From NCBI RefSeq assembly GCF_900537175.1, contig NZ_LS999833.1:372001-436000 (forward strand): a stretch of 64,000 nt of DNA. Reading direction: 5' to 3'. Under the pieces are notes generated by a model. It saw only the letters and a list, made by a program, of their open reading frames with translations, ran no database searches and had not been told where the DNA came from. Both the position numbers and the translations under genes were made by a program. Below, piece after piece: positions 9,487 to 18,513 of the stretch (the first letter of the stretch is position 1; each line of letters opens with the position of its first letter). This stretch comes from Lentilitoribacter sp. Alg239-R112. GTDB lineage: Bacteria > Pseudomonadota > Alphaproteobacteria > Rhizobiales > Rhizobiaceae.

Positions 9487-10197
9487 ATGACACCTGAACT
9501 TTTTAAATTACTAACGTCTGTTGATACACCGACAGTATGCAATGCAATTGAAGTTGCGCAAGGCCAGCGCGGTTTTAGTGATTTTACCCGTGGGACTATG
9601 TTGTGTTCTAACGTAAATACAAGTGCGATCGTTGGGTATGCGCGTACAGCACAGATAGCTGCAACTGAACCGCCGAAAGAGCCAAAAGATGTTATCCGCG
9701 CAAGACGAATGGCCTATTATAAACATATGTCTACAGTAACAGAAGGGCTTGTTGAGGTTCCAAGCATAGCGGTGATTGAGGACATGGATTACCCCCATGC
9801 AATTGGTGCTTATTGGGGTGAAGTGAATACGAATATACACAAAGCATTTGGAATGTCTGGCGCCTTAACAAACGGCGTCATGCGTGATCTTGGTGATATG
9901 GCAGAGAATTTCACGGTGATAGCCGGCTCGATTGGCCCCAGTCACGGTTTTGTTCATGTTAAAACGGTAGGAGAGCCAGTCGAAATCTTTGGTATGCGAG
10001 TTAGAGATAATGATCTTATACATGCAGATCGTCATGGCGCAATTGTAATTCCTCAGTCTGTTATAGGAGGTCTTGAAGCAGCAATTAATAAGCTACTTAG
10101 AACTGAAAAAATTGTTTTAGAACCTACTTATGGTAAGCGCATTACATTTGAAGAGTTCGAACACATCTGGGCTAGTTTTGAAGCTGCAAGAACATAA
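9487..10197 (+). CDS. RraA-like family protein (HMG/CHA aldolase-type fold)
   Basis: 236 aa with the RraA/demethylmenaquinone-methyltransferase-like fold. The family motif GALTNGVMRDLGDM lies near residue 125, followed by GPSHGFVHV and HADRHGAIVIP. The Arg and Asp residues of the aldolase metal/pyruvate site are present. Members of this family include class II pyruvate aldolases and oxaloacetate decarboxylases, so a terminal aldol cleavage or decarboxylation is plausible. It is the last gene of the operon, beginning 8 bp after the hydrolase stop. Confidence 0.8.
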   Translation: MTPELFKLLTSVDTPTVCNAIEVAQGQRGFSDFTRGTMLCSNVNTSAIVGYARTAQIAATEPPKEPKDVIRARRMAYYKHMSTVTEGLVEVPSIAVIEDMDYPHAIGAYWGEVNTNIHKAFGMSGALTNGVMRDLGDMAENFTVIAGSIGPSHGFVHVKTVGEPVEIFGMRVRDNDLIHADRHGAIVIPQSVIGGLEAAINKLLRTEKIVLEPTYGKRITFEEFEHIWASFEAART

Positions 10198-10261
10198 CTA
10201 ATTTAAGCACAAGAAACTTCCGCTAACGGGATGGATTGGTTGCAGCTCTAGAAACTGCTGT

Positions 10262-10640
10262 ATGAACCAAGAACCTCTCAGTTACAAACATCCCCGTTTT
10301 CAACCCGAGATCATTGCACGAGCCATTTGATTGTACTTTCGGTTTCCATTGAGCCTTCGTTTGGTTGAGGAAATGTTGCTTGAGCGTGAGATTGTCTTCT
10401 CCTATGAAACCATTGTCGCTGAGCATAAAGTTCGGCCGAGTTATATCTGCTGATTGCACCGTAAGCTGCCAAGCGTTTGTTATGGCACCTTCTGGATTGG
10501 TACCCTAACCGATGGGCACTGATAGTACTGGGATCCTAGGGTGCTGCACATCGTCAATTCATGCCTCATATTGAACATCGATCTCACAAGGAGCCTAATA
10601 GCAGAGAATTCTCAGTTTCTCATTGTAAGCGATGGTAAAT
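10262..10640 (+). pseudogene. Relic of an IS6-type DDE transposase
   Basis: Frame-by-frame reading gives a recognisable transposase start from ATG 10262: SYKHPRFQPEIIARAI, an in-frame TGA where the family has Trp, then LYFRFPLSLRLVEEMLLERE and FSYETI. Further on, near 10590-10630, a second piece reads IEHRSHKEPNSREFS, close to the conserved 'VEHRSHKGLNNRAENS' block. The middle, with the DDE residues, is deleted or unrecognisable. The gene is clearly dead. It lies between the catabolic operon and the alcohol dehydrogenase gene and marks a past insertion. No terminal inverted repeats were found by eye. Confidence 0.72.
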
Positions 10641-10725
10641 AGCTTAACATAGCTGGTAATTGTTCCAAAGCAGAACCAAGTAGTACAATTTGAAAAGCCC
10701 CGCCTAAATCAGAAAAAATTATCCA

Positions 10726-11724
10726 TCAACTAATATTATTCCATTGAATCTTCATGCTGTCCTTAGGTGTGTTACCTTTCAAGACATCCGCTACTTGTTC
10801 TAAAGACATTTTGTGTGTGGTTAATTGGCCAATATCCTTGCCAAATGTGCGAATAACATCCAAAGCCTTGGGAATATTATGGTTGAGCGAATGAGAGCCG
10901 ACTAAACTGAGTTGACGTCGAAATAACTCGAATGGTTTGATGGTGATGTCCGCATTGGTAGGGCAAACACCAAAGAACAAACCAACTCCGCCATTAGCCA
11001 TGTATTGTGTCAATTTTTCTGCCACAGCAGGAACTCCAGTCGCATCAGCGACCAGATCAAAGCTTTGGTGCATTTGCGTTAGTTCGCCACTGCCAGACAT
11101 GATTGATTTGAATCCCATATTTTCTGAAAAATTTAAGCGATCTTCATTTAGGTCTGCCAATGTGATATCTTTGACACCCAAAACACGCATCCCAATTGCT
11201 AGTAGTAAACCAATCGGGCCTGCACCAAATATTATAGCGTTGTTGGCAGTTTCAGCCCGCGCGGCTCCCAATCCATTTAATATACATCCCATCGGTTCAG
11301 CCAGCGCAGCCACATCGAATGGCAAGTCACCGATAGAATGAACGGCTGAACTCTTTGTAACGCTTTTTTCTGCGAATCCGCCGTGATGTGTAACGCCATA
11401 CGCTTTCAAATCATCACAAAGGTTAGACCGACCATTTAAACAAGCACGGCATTTTCCACATTCGAAATTGGGATCGACTACAACCCTGTCGCCTAATTGG
11501 TAGCCTTTAACATTGGAGCCAATATCTGAAATTACACCAGTATATTCATGCCCCGGAACAACCGGGAATGCTGACGAGCCATAATTGCCATGCAAGACTT
11601 CAATGTCCGTGCCACATATACCACTCGCGCGAACATCAACAACAATTTCATCTTCATTCGGCTTTGGGTCCGGAAGCTCCAAAAGGGAGACTTCATTTTT
11701 ACCTGTGTAAACTATTGCACGCAT
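10726..11724 (-). CDS. Zinc-dependent alcohol/polyol dehydrogenase (MDR family)
   Basis: 332 aa. Catalytic zinc site: Cys in SGICGTDIEV and GHEYTG. Structural zinc: the CGKCRACLNGRSNLC cluster (about residues 93-107). Rossmann motif: IIFGAGPIGLLLAIG. It matches sorbitol/threonine dehydrogenase-type enzymes oxidising a secondary alcohol with NAD(P). Start supported by AAGGA upstream on the minus strand. It lies downstream of rhaK but is separated from it by 470 bp of transposase debris, so it may or may not share rhamnose transcription. Substrate not determinable; a lactaldehyde or polyol role is possible given the neighbours. Confidence 0.88.
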   Translation of the reverse strand: MRAIVYTGKNEVSLLELPDPKPNEDEIVVDVRASGICGTDIEVLHGNYGSSAFPVVPGHEYTGVISDIGSNVKGYQLGDRVVVDPNFECGKCRACLNGRSNLCDDLKAYGVTHHGGFAEKSVTKSSAVHSIGDLPFDVAALAEPMGCILNGLGAARAETANNAIIFGAGPIGLLLAIGMRVLGVKDITLADLNEDRLNFSENMGFKSIMSGSGELTQMHQSFDLVADATGVPAVAEKLTQYMANGGVGLFFGVCPTNADITIKPFELFRRQLSLVGSHSLNHNIPKALDVIRTFGKDIGQLTTHKMSLEQVADVLKGNTPKDSMKIQWNNIS

Positions 11725-11829
11725 TGCTCATCAGTCCTTAAGATAGCTGTGAATTGTTTGTTCTGTCACGTTGGTCCAGATTAAATGTAACCATTTGGAA
11801 AGGCATTGCCAAGTTGAATAACCTTACTT

Positions 11830-12220
11830 CATGGTTTAGCAACAGCAATGAAGCCGTAGCTACCAATTTGTTTGCTCGAATAATCAAAGACAACGGCTGG
11901 CCAAAAAATCGCGATAGACAAGAGTAGTGCTAATCTTGCAGGATTACAAAATATGAATCTTTTGCTGCTGTTGCATGGATGGATGGATGGATGGATGGAT
12001 GGATGGATGGATGGATGGATGGATGGATGGTTCTGATTAATTGACATCCTGCAAGTCATATATCTCAATAACATAATTGAACGGGGTCGCTCTTTCATCA
12101 AGAAGTTAACCCGTCCGTGAAAGGCTTCAAATCTTTTCAATCTGCATCAGCAATACTTGGGTGGTATCGAGGTTGCCCACATGATGAGAAAACGTCAATT
12201 TATTACCAGTGGCCGATCCC
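11830..12220 (+). pseudogene. Relic of a second IS6-family transposase, C-terminal two thirds
   Basis: Reading several frames of the plus strand gives consecutive pieces of an IS6-type transposase: [19 protein letters not shown], then [18 protein letters not shown], then (after a tetranucleotide repeat) IYLNNIIERGRSFIKKLTRP, a stop, KGFKSFQSASAILG and GIEVAHMMRKRQF. These correspond in order to conserved family blocks. At least three frame changes and stops are present. The N-terminus is missing. Its end overlaps the last codons of rhaK on the opposite strand. The pieces differ from the other relic at 10262, so this is a separate insertion. Confidence 0.75.
11975..12030. repeat. Tetranucleotide microsatellite (ATGG)14
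   Basis: 56 bp of perfect ATGG units, 14 copies, with no interruptions. It lies within the transposase relic, between blocks that are normally about 20-25 residues apart, so it expanded after the element died. On the minus strand one frame reads repeated His-Pro-Ser-Ile, which I regard as accidental. It lies about 250-305 bp upstream of the alcohol dehydrogenase start, on the path between rhaK and that gene. Confidence 0.97.
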
Positions 12221-13586
12221 CTTTAACAATGTGAAGCCACCGCTCAGCATAGCTCTTAAGGTACTGAGAGGTTTCAAATTGCTCCTGGCTTAACGCAGTC
12301 GATGAATTATAATTTTCTAAAGTTAATATCGCAGCGCCGATGCTGGTTCCTGTACCACGGGAAGGCTGTACAGGAGAGGACGTCGCAGTTGCCAACATAT
12401 CGCAGTAAAGCTCGTTTTTGGAGAATGGTCCTTCAACAATTTTCTTACCTTTTCCTCCAATCAAGGAAAGACAGCTAGCAGTCATCATTGCAAGATAATA
12501 TGAAACCGCGACATAATATTGACCGTCACTTAACCTTGCTGGCTCAACAGTCCAGTGGTGCTGCCGCCCCTGAAAAGGACCGGAATTTTGCATAACAGAT
12601 GGCAATAGAATCACGTTATTTTGTAAGATAAATTCTACGTCCTCAGGCTCGAACTTATGTTTGCGATTTGCCATTAGAACTTCAAACTCGCGGCCTCCCA
12701 TGAACCGAGCGGATGGCACCGGGTTACCAAAGCCGTTTACATTTATCAACGTGTCCCGCTTTGGATCAAGTTCAGTTTGCGCGCTGTCAATAGCCATAGC
12801 AATAACCCAGGTTCCCGTGGACACTACAGAAAACGGTCCTTTTTCCATAACTAAGTGCGGTAACAACGATGCATTTGAATCATGAATTCCGCAATAAACA
12901 GGCACATTCTGTTGTAAGCCAGTTTGTAAAGAAACTTTAGGCAAAACAGGCCCTAGTTGTTCATTTGCCTTCGCCACAGGCGCCATCTTATCAAGCCAAC
13001 CAAGTTTGCAAACCATTGACGAATACTTGCTCTGGTTGGGATCCCACAGGTCTGTATGACAACCAAGCGACGTAAGCTCGTTTCTTAAAATTCCGGTTAA
13101 CTGAAAACTCCAGTATTGAGCATAGGTAACAATATGTTTGGTTCGTATTTTAATTTCCGGAAAATTATTGAACAGCCAGAATATTTGCGCACCTAGATTT
13201 AGGCCAACTGCGAGCCTGGGTGAGCCTGTTTCACTAAATTCTGGGCGGATTTCATCATACGCGTCACTGGTACTTTCAAGACCTTCAAACTCATAATCCA
13301 TGACAGGTGTAACCAGTTCACCATTATCATCAATCAGCGCACAACACGCGCCATGCGTTGTCACCGAAACGGCAACTATAGCAAACTCTGTCGCAAACTT
13401 TGTAAGGGATGAAATAATGAACTTATAGATACTATCCACATCAAAATGTGGATAGGGCGGCGCTGGTAAAACTTGATTTGGTTGAGTAACAACCGCGACT
13501 TCTGTTAGTAAATCCCTATCAACCAACGCTACTTTAGCATTTGTCTTTCCGATATCAATAACTGCAATTACAGATCTCTGCACCAT
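12195..13586 (-). CDS. rhaK: FGGY-family sugar kinase, L-rhamnulose kinase of rhizobial type
   Basis: 463 aa. The N-terminal phosphate motif IDIGKTNAKVALVD, the central GIHDSNAS and VSTGTWVIAM blocks and the C-terminal GAAILTLEN segment mark an FGGY carbohydrate kinase. The position after rhaU at the end of rhaSTPQU equals the rhizobial rha locus, where RhaK phosphorylates L-rhamnulose and also influences the ABC transporter. Start 5 bp after the rhaU stop. Its last residues overlap an IS6 relic on the other strand, so the C-terminus may have been altered by that insertion. Confidence 0.9.
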   Translation of the reverse strand: MVQRSVIAVIDIGKTNAKVALVDRDLLTEVAVVTQPNQVLPAPPYPHFDVDSIYKFIISSLTKFATEFAIVAVSVTTHGACCALIDDNGELVTPVMDYEFEGLESTSDAYDEIRPEFSETGSPRLAVGLNLGAQIFWLFNNFPEIKIRTKHIVTYAQYWSFQLTGILRNELTSLGCHTDLWDPNQSKYSSMVCKLGWLDKMAPVAKANEQLGPVLPKVSLQTGLQQNVPVYCGIHDSNASLLPHLVMEKGPFSVVSTGTWVIAMAIDSAQTELDPKRDTLINVNGFGNPVPSARFMGGREFEVLMANRKHKFEPEDVEFILQNNVILLPSVMQNSGPFQGRQHHWTVEPARLSDGQYYVAVSYYLAMMTASCLSLIGGKGKKIVEGPFSKNELYCDMLATATSSPVQPSRGTGTSIGAAILTLENYNSSTALSQEQFETSQYLKSYAERWLHIVKGDRPLVIN

Positions 13587-13591
13587 CCAAT

Positions 13592-13918
13592 TCAGTCCAT
13601 ATGAAATACGAGTTTTAAATCTTCTGCAATAGGTTCGTTTTGATCATTAGTTGTCATGATATCCGCCATATGCGCCCACCAATTTTTCATGATATCTGTA
13701 TTGGGTAAATCAGCCATTGTATGGTTCTTACTTCGCCATAAAACACCGAAAAGTATATTTGTCTCTTCATCTAAAAATATAGAATAGTCCGAAATGCCAG
13801 ATGCCTTTAAAAGCGTTACAAGTTCGGGAAAAATCTCATCATGACGCTTTTTGTATTCTTTGGCCATGCCCCTATTGAGGTACATCTTAAAGCCGATTTT
13901 TTCGTCTTTCATTGTCAT
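13592..13918 (-). CDS. rhaU: L-rhamnose mutarotase
   Basis: 108 aa, the normal size for RhaM/RhaU. The family opening is present: GFKMYLNRGMAKEYKKRHDE with the catalytic His, then ISDYSIFLDEETNILFGVL. It interconverts alpha- and beta-L-rhamnopyranose before isomerisation. The start overlaps the rhaQ stop (ATGA), so translation is coupled to the permease. Confidence 0.93.
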   Translation of the reverse strand: MTMKDEKIGFKMYLNRGMAKEYKKRHDEIFPELVTLLKASGISDYSIFLDEETNILFGVLWRSKNHTMADLPNTDIMKNWWAHMADIMTTNDQNEPIAEDLKLVFHMD

Positions 13919-14919
13919 GCTTTTAGCCTGCTTTTGAGTTTGCCAGCGATAATTGGAAGCGCGATAACAAAGATGAGCAAAGCTCCTATAAATATAGACA
14001 TTACAATACCTGGAATGTTGAGCAATCCTAATCCAAAACTAATGAGGCCCATAATAAATGCAGCAATGAAAACACCTTGAATTGTACCAGATCCACCCAG
14101 AATAGATATGCCACCCAACACGACCATAGTGATGACTTCAAGCTCCCATCCTTGCGCAATAGATGGCCGCGTTGACCCAAGTCTTGATGTTAATAATACC
14201 GCCGCAACACCAGACATTAACCCAACCAGACAAAACAGAATGAACTTGATGCGTTTAACCCGCACACCAGAGAATTGAGCGGCTGTTGCATTATTGCCAA
14301 TTACAAAAATTTGACGACCAAAATTGGTCTTATGCAACAGTACGAAATACGCCAGCGCAACCACCAGAAATAACACAAATTCAAACGAGATCACCCACCA
14401 AACATAACCTTGGCCAAAAAACGCGAATTCAGCTGGATACCCGTTAAATGCCTTATCTCCCAAGATAATAAATGAGATCCCTCGGAAAAATGACATTGTG
14501 CCAATCGTAACAACAATTGAAGGTAAGCCCAATCCTACAACAAGAGTTCCGTTGAAAGCTCCGCATAAAACGCCGACGAATAGGCCAACCAACACAAGTT
14601 CGCTCGTTCCAAATCCGAGCTGCAGACACAATCCCATAATCGTTGATGAGAGCGCGATGATTGCAGCGACAGATAGATCGATTTCACCTGAGATAATCAA
14701 AAGTGCCATAGCAAAAGCGATGATGGCTTTTTCAGTGAAGTTAAATGTTGCGTCAGACAAAGACCATGCCGACAAAAAATAAGGCGACATGAGAGTATTT
14801 AAAATAAACAAAGCAATCGCGACAATCAGCAACAGGCTTGGCCAAGAAAAGACAGCTAGTTTTAGCGGGCTCTCAAGCTGATCTGCAATATGACGTGTTT
14901 GAGGGTTGAGATCACTCAT
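13915..14919 (-). CDS. rhaQ: L-rhamnose ABC transporter permease RhaQ
   Basis: 334 aa, about 9-10 hydrophobic segments, RbsC/BPD_transp_2 family. The conserved cytoplasmic loops GAFNGTLVVGLGLPSIVVTIGT and VVLGGISILGGSGTIQGV match ribose/rhamnose-type permeases. It follows rhaP with an ATGA overlap and precedes rhaU. The two permeases are homologous and presumably form a heterodimer in the inner membrane. Confidence 0.92.
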   Translation of the reverse strand: MSDLNPQTRHIADQLESPLKLAVFSWPSLLLIVAIALFILNTLMSPYFLSAWSLSDATFNFTEKAIIAFAMALLIISGEIDLSVAAIIALSSTIMGLCLQLGFGTSELVLVGLFVGVLCGAFNGTLVVGLGLPSIVVTIGTMSFFRGISFIILGDKAFNGYPAEFAFFGQGYVWWVISFEFVLFLVVALAYFVLLHKTNFGRQIFVIGNNATAAQFSGVRVKRIKFILFCLVGLMSGVAAVLLTSRLGSTRPSIAQGWELEVITMVVLGGISILGGSGTIQGVFIAAFIMGLISFGLGLLNIPGIVMSIFIGALLIFVIALPIIAGKLKSRLKA

Positions 14920-15896
14920 GATTGCACCTCGTGATCTTTCAAGATTATTCGCTTGCCCTGTTTTTGGCTGCTTGCATTAATGATCACCGCAAGAATGATC
15001 GCTCCGCCCGAGATAGCCATCTGCCAAAATGGGGATACTCCAATCACTGGCAGTGCATTGCTGATAAATCCAAGGAATAGAGCACCCAAAACTGTTCCAA
15101 TAACCGTTCCAACCCCGCCCGCAATTGAGATGCCCCCAATAACGCAGGCTGCTACAACAACCAGCTCATAACCTTTAGCCACTTCAACGGATCCAATCAC
15201 ATAACGTGATACCCACAAATATCCGCAAAATCCGGATAGGGCACCAGAGATGCAAAACGTCATGAATTGCGTTTTGCCGATGTTGATACCAGTATACAAT
15301 GCGGCACTAGGATTAATACCGATTGCGTAGATAGACCTGCCCGCCGACGTGCGGGTCATAAAAATGAAAAATGCCAGAACAATAATAATTGCGTACCATG
15401 ACAATGCCGGTATGCCCAAAAATTCAACTCGCGTATACTGAATAAAACTCTCAGTAAAGGCATCAGCATTGACCCATTTACCGCCAGCCAATACGAAAAT
15501 AATTCCACGATAAATGGTTAAAGTTCCTAGGGTTACGACGATTGAAGGAATACCAAGCCACCAAACAAGACTACCGTTGAAAATACCCATGATGAGCCCG
15601 CAACTCGTAGCGATTAACATCAATACGGGAACAGGTACTTCAGGATATGCGGCATTAATTAGCGCAACAATCATACCTGACAAGGCAAGGTTTGAAGCCA
15701 TGGAAAGATCGATGGACCTTGTTAAAATGACAGCCATTTGCCCCAACGCTAAGATGATGAGCATCGAGCTATCATTAAATATTTCAATCATTTTTTGGTG
15801 TGATATAAAACCAGGTGATCGCAATGTTGTGCCGACCACCATCAAAGCGATGATCAACGTCAGCCAGAATTCATGATGCCGATGGAGCGATTTCAT
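14916..15896 (-). CDS. rhaP: L-rhamnose ABC transporter permease RhaP
   Basis: 326 aa of the RbsC-like permease family with multiple membrane spans. It has the loop GIFNGSLVWWLGIPSIVVTLGT and the motif CVIGGISIAGGVGTVIG. Overlaps with rhaT upstream and rhaQ downstream by a few bases show a single translationally coupled operon. The order R-S-T-P-Q-U-K identifies it. Confidence 0.92.
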   Translation of the reverse strand: MKSLHRHHEFWLTLIIALMVVGTTLRSPGFISHQKMIEIFNDSSMLIILALGQMAVILTRSIDLSMASNLALSGMIVALINAAYPEVPVPVLMLIATSCGLIMGIFNGSLVWWLGIPSIVVTLGTLTIYRGIIFVLAGGKWVNADAFTESFIQYTRVEFLGIPALSWYAIIIVLAFFIFMTRTSAGRSIYAIGINPSAALYTGINIGKTQFMTFCISGALSGFCGYLWVSRYVIGSVEVAKGYELVVVAACVIGGISIAGGVGTVIGTVLGALFLGFISNALPVIGVSPFWQMAISGGAIILAVIINASSQKQGKRIILKDHEVQS

Positions 15897-17401
15897 GCGA
15901 CTTGCTCCTCAATACCGGCAGCAGAGCGGATCAGTGTTTCTGCAGTTAAACTATCATCATTTTGAAAAACTTCGGCTATCAAACCATCACGCATGACAAT
16001 GATACGATCGCTCATTCCCATGACCTCCGGTATCTCAGATGAAACCATAATGACGCTTAACCCTTCAGCAACGAGTTCCGCCATAAATAAATGAACGGCT
16101 GCTTTGGAACCGATATCGACCCCCTTCGTTGGTTCATCCAGAATGATAATGTTGGGTTCAACTGCTAGCCATTTTGCAATAACGACTTTCTGTTGATTGC
16201 CACCTGATAATGTTCCGGCATGCTGGCTTAATGACGCGGCGCGCAGGTCAAGGCGTTCCGCATATTTCCTCGCTAAAGCAAGCTCATTTGCCATTCTCAA
16301 AAAACCGTTTCGCGATGTTGTATGCAAAGAAGGAAGTGAGATGTTTTCTACGATTGGCAAATCTAGCACAACACCTTGTTTACCGCGCTCTTCTGGTAAA
16401 TAAACTATGCCTGCTTTCACCGCGTCCGCAGGTCCTTTAAGCGTGATTTCTTCACCAGCTATCGTTAGTGTTCCTGATGAAGGCCTGGTTATTCCAAATA
16501 ACGCCTGCATGAGCTCGCTGCGCCCAGCACCAACCAGACCATAGAATCCAAGTATCTCGCCCCTGTTAAGCTCAAAATTGATGTCGGCAAATTCGGTCGG
16601 ATGATTATAATTTTCAACATGGAGCACAGGGGCGCCAATGGACGAGCTACGTTTGGGGAAGATTTGATCAACAGATCGTCCAACCATCATTTGTACAATC
16701 TCATCTTGCGAGGTTTCAGAGAGCATTCCACAACCAACCATCTGACCATCTCTAAAGACGGTATATCGCTCAGCAATTCTGTAAATCTCATCAAACTTAT
16801 GAGAAATAAATAGAATGGCTTTGCCGTCACTTTTCAGTTTGTCGACAAGCTTAAATAAATCTTCGATTTCCTTGTGGGATAGCGCAGCTGTTGGCTCGTC
16901 CATAATGACAATATCGGCGTCAACAGAAAGCGCGCGTGCAACGGCAACCAGATGTTTGTTTGCTATTGAAATTTCTTTCAATTTGGTATGAGCATCAATA
17001 TGCGAAGCGCCAATGTCATTAAGTATGCTTGTCGCATCAGAATAGAGCTTCTTCCAATCGATGGTTTTAAACTTTGTTTTGGGTGTGTGTCCAAGGTAAA
17101 TATTTTCCGCGACACTCATCTCATCAAATAGAACGGTTTCTTGGTGGATCGCTGTAATGCCATGCGAAAAAGCATCATGTGCAGATCCGAGAACCACTAC
17201 TTTGCCATTGACTGAAATTTCACCTTCATCAGGTTGGTAAATGCCGGTCATAGTTTTTACCAAAGTCGATTTACCAGCGCCATTTTCACCAATAAGGGCG
17301 GTAACTTGTCCACGGTAAAGCTCAAGCTCAACGTTTTGTAGTGCCTTTACCCCAGGAAAAGACTTGCTAATACCAGATAATTTTATCACTGAGTTTTGCA
17401 T
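15893..17401 (-). CDS. rhaT: L-rhamnose ABC transporter ATP-binding protein RhaT (two ATPase domains)
   Basis: 502 aa with two fused ABC domains, as usual in the RbsA/MglA group. Domain 1 has GENGAGKSTLVK, a divergent signature region (KEISIANKHLVAVARAL) and VIMDEPTAALS. Domain 2 has a degenerate P-loop (GLVGAGRSELMQ), LSGGNQQKVVIAKWL and IIILDEPTKGVD. This asymmetry is typical of the family. It energises uptake of L-rhamnose with RhaS, RhaP and RhaQ. Confidence 0.94.
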   Translation of the reverse strand: MQNSVIKLSGISKSFPGVKALQNVELELYRGQVTALIGENGAGKSTLVKTMTGIYQPDEGEISVNGKVVVLGSAHDAFSHGITAIHQETVLFDEMSVAENIYLGHTPKTKFKTIDWKKLYSDATSILNDIGASHIDAHTKLKEISIANKHLVAVARALSVDADIVIMDEPTAALSHKEIEDLFKLVDKLKSDGKAILFISHKFDEIYRIAERYTVFRDGQMVGCGMLSETSQDEIVQMMVGRSVDQIFPKRSSSIGAPVLHVENYNHPTEFADINFELNRGEILGFYGLVGAGRSELMQALFGITRPSSGTLTIAGEEITLKGPADAVKAGIVYLPEERGKQGVVLDLPIVENISLPSLHTTSRNGFLRMANELALARKYAERLDLRAASLSQHAGTLSGGNQQKVVIAKWLAVEPNIIILDEPTKGVDIGSKAAVHLFMAELVAEGLSVIMVSSEIPEVMGMSDRIIVMRDGLIAEVFQNDDSLTAETLIRSAAGIEEQVA

Positions 17402-17488
17402 TGAGAGCTCGATGAATTCGCCAAAGGTGGGATGGATATTTTCGCAAAATGAGGCAGCTAAAAGCTGCCTCTGAAGATTTAAAATCTA

Positions 17489-18478
17489 CTAGTAGATTTT
17501 TGAGAACTCTTCGATGTTTGACGCATCAAACTGGAATGGTGCGGCCATAGCAGCAGAACCAGTATCATCAAGCGTAATTTCTCCAACTGAACCAAGAGAA
17601 AAAGTTGCACCGGCCTCGGCCTTTGCACCTTTGATCAACTGGTGAGAGATCTGTACCGCTGAATAACCAAGATCAATCGGGTTCCAAAGCGCCACAGCTT
17701 TTGATGAACCATTATCAATGAACTTCTTAAACTCAGATGGAAGCGCCAAACCTGTAACGTTCACTTTACCGATTAAGTCCATGTCAGTAACGACTTGAGC
17801 TGCCGCGACAACACCAACTGTTGTTGGTGCGATAATCGCTTTAAGGTCAGGATGATTAGCAATGAGCCCTTTTGCTTCATTGGTGCTTTTAACGGAATCA
17901 TCATCACCATAAACAACAGATACCAAGTTGATATTTGGGAATTTAGTGGGAAGAATTTCCTTCGCAGCATCAATCCATGCGTTTTGGTTTGTTGCGGTTG
18001 ATGAAGCTGAAAGAATAGCAACATCACCACCGTCTGGCAGATAATCGGCTGCAAGTTTGATGATTGTTTCACCAATCAATCCGGTATCTGATGGATTGAG
18101 ATGAACCATGCGCCCATCTTGAGCAACGCCTGAATCCCAAGAAATTACTTTAATACCTCGATCCATTGCTTTCTTAAGTGCGGGAACCAATGCATCAGGA
18201 TCGTTAGAAGAGATCGCAATTGCGTCAACATTCTGAGCGATCAATGAGTTCACAATCTCAATTTGCCCTTCTGCTGTTGCCGCTGTCGGTCCAGTATATA
18301 TAACTTCCACATCTCCAAGTTCTGTAGCTGCTTTTTCAGCCCCTTTGGCAGCTGCATCAAAGAATCCGTTGCCAAGTGATTTAACAACAAGCGCAATACG
18401 CTCAGCTGCCAAAGAAGGGGTTGCAGCCAATGTGACCGCAATAGCTGTCGTAACGGCTAGTTTTTTAAAGATATTCAT
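17489..18478 (-). CDS. rhaS: L-rhamnose ABC transporter periplasmic binding protein RhaS
   Basis: 329 aa. A Sec signal peptide (residues 1-24, ending TPSLAA) precedes a type I periplasmic sugar-binding fold: RIALVVKSLGNGFFDAAAKGAEKAA, AIAISSNDPDAL, VISWDSGV and LIGETIIKLAADYL. It is the second gene after rhaR in the minus-strand operon. GGAGG precedes the start. It captures L-rhamnose in the periplasm. Confidence 0.93.
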   Translation of the reverse strand: MNIFKKLAVTTAIAVTLAATPSLAAERIALVVKSLGNGFFDAAAKGAEKAATELGDVEVIYTGPTAATAEGQIEIVNSLIAQNVDAIAISSNDPDALVPALKKAMDRGIKVISWDSGVAQDGRMVHLNPSDTGLIGETIIKLAADYLPDGGDVAILSASSTATNQNAWIDAAKEILPTKFPNINLVSVVYGDDDSVKSTNEAKGLIANHPDLKAIIAPTTVGVVAAAQVVTDMDLIGKVNVTGLALPSEFKKFIDNGSSKAVALWNPIDLGYSAVQISHQLIKGAKAEAGATFSLGSVGEITLDDTGSAAMAAPFQFDASNIEEFSKIY

Positions 18479-18513
18479 TTAAGTTTCCTCCAGTTAATGT
18501 CTAAGGCGGGCTG

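Noticed and set aside
10223..10459. 78-aa minus-strand frame
   Set aside because: It is the shadow of the transposase relic on the plus strand.
11829..12140. 103-aa minus-strand frame with repeated His-Pro-Ser-Ile
   Set aside because: It is created by the ATGG microsatellite on the reverse of a transposase relic; the flanking residues match nothing.
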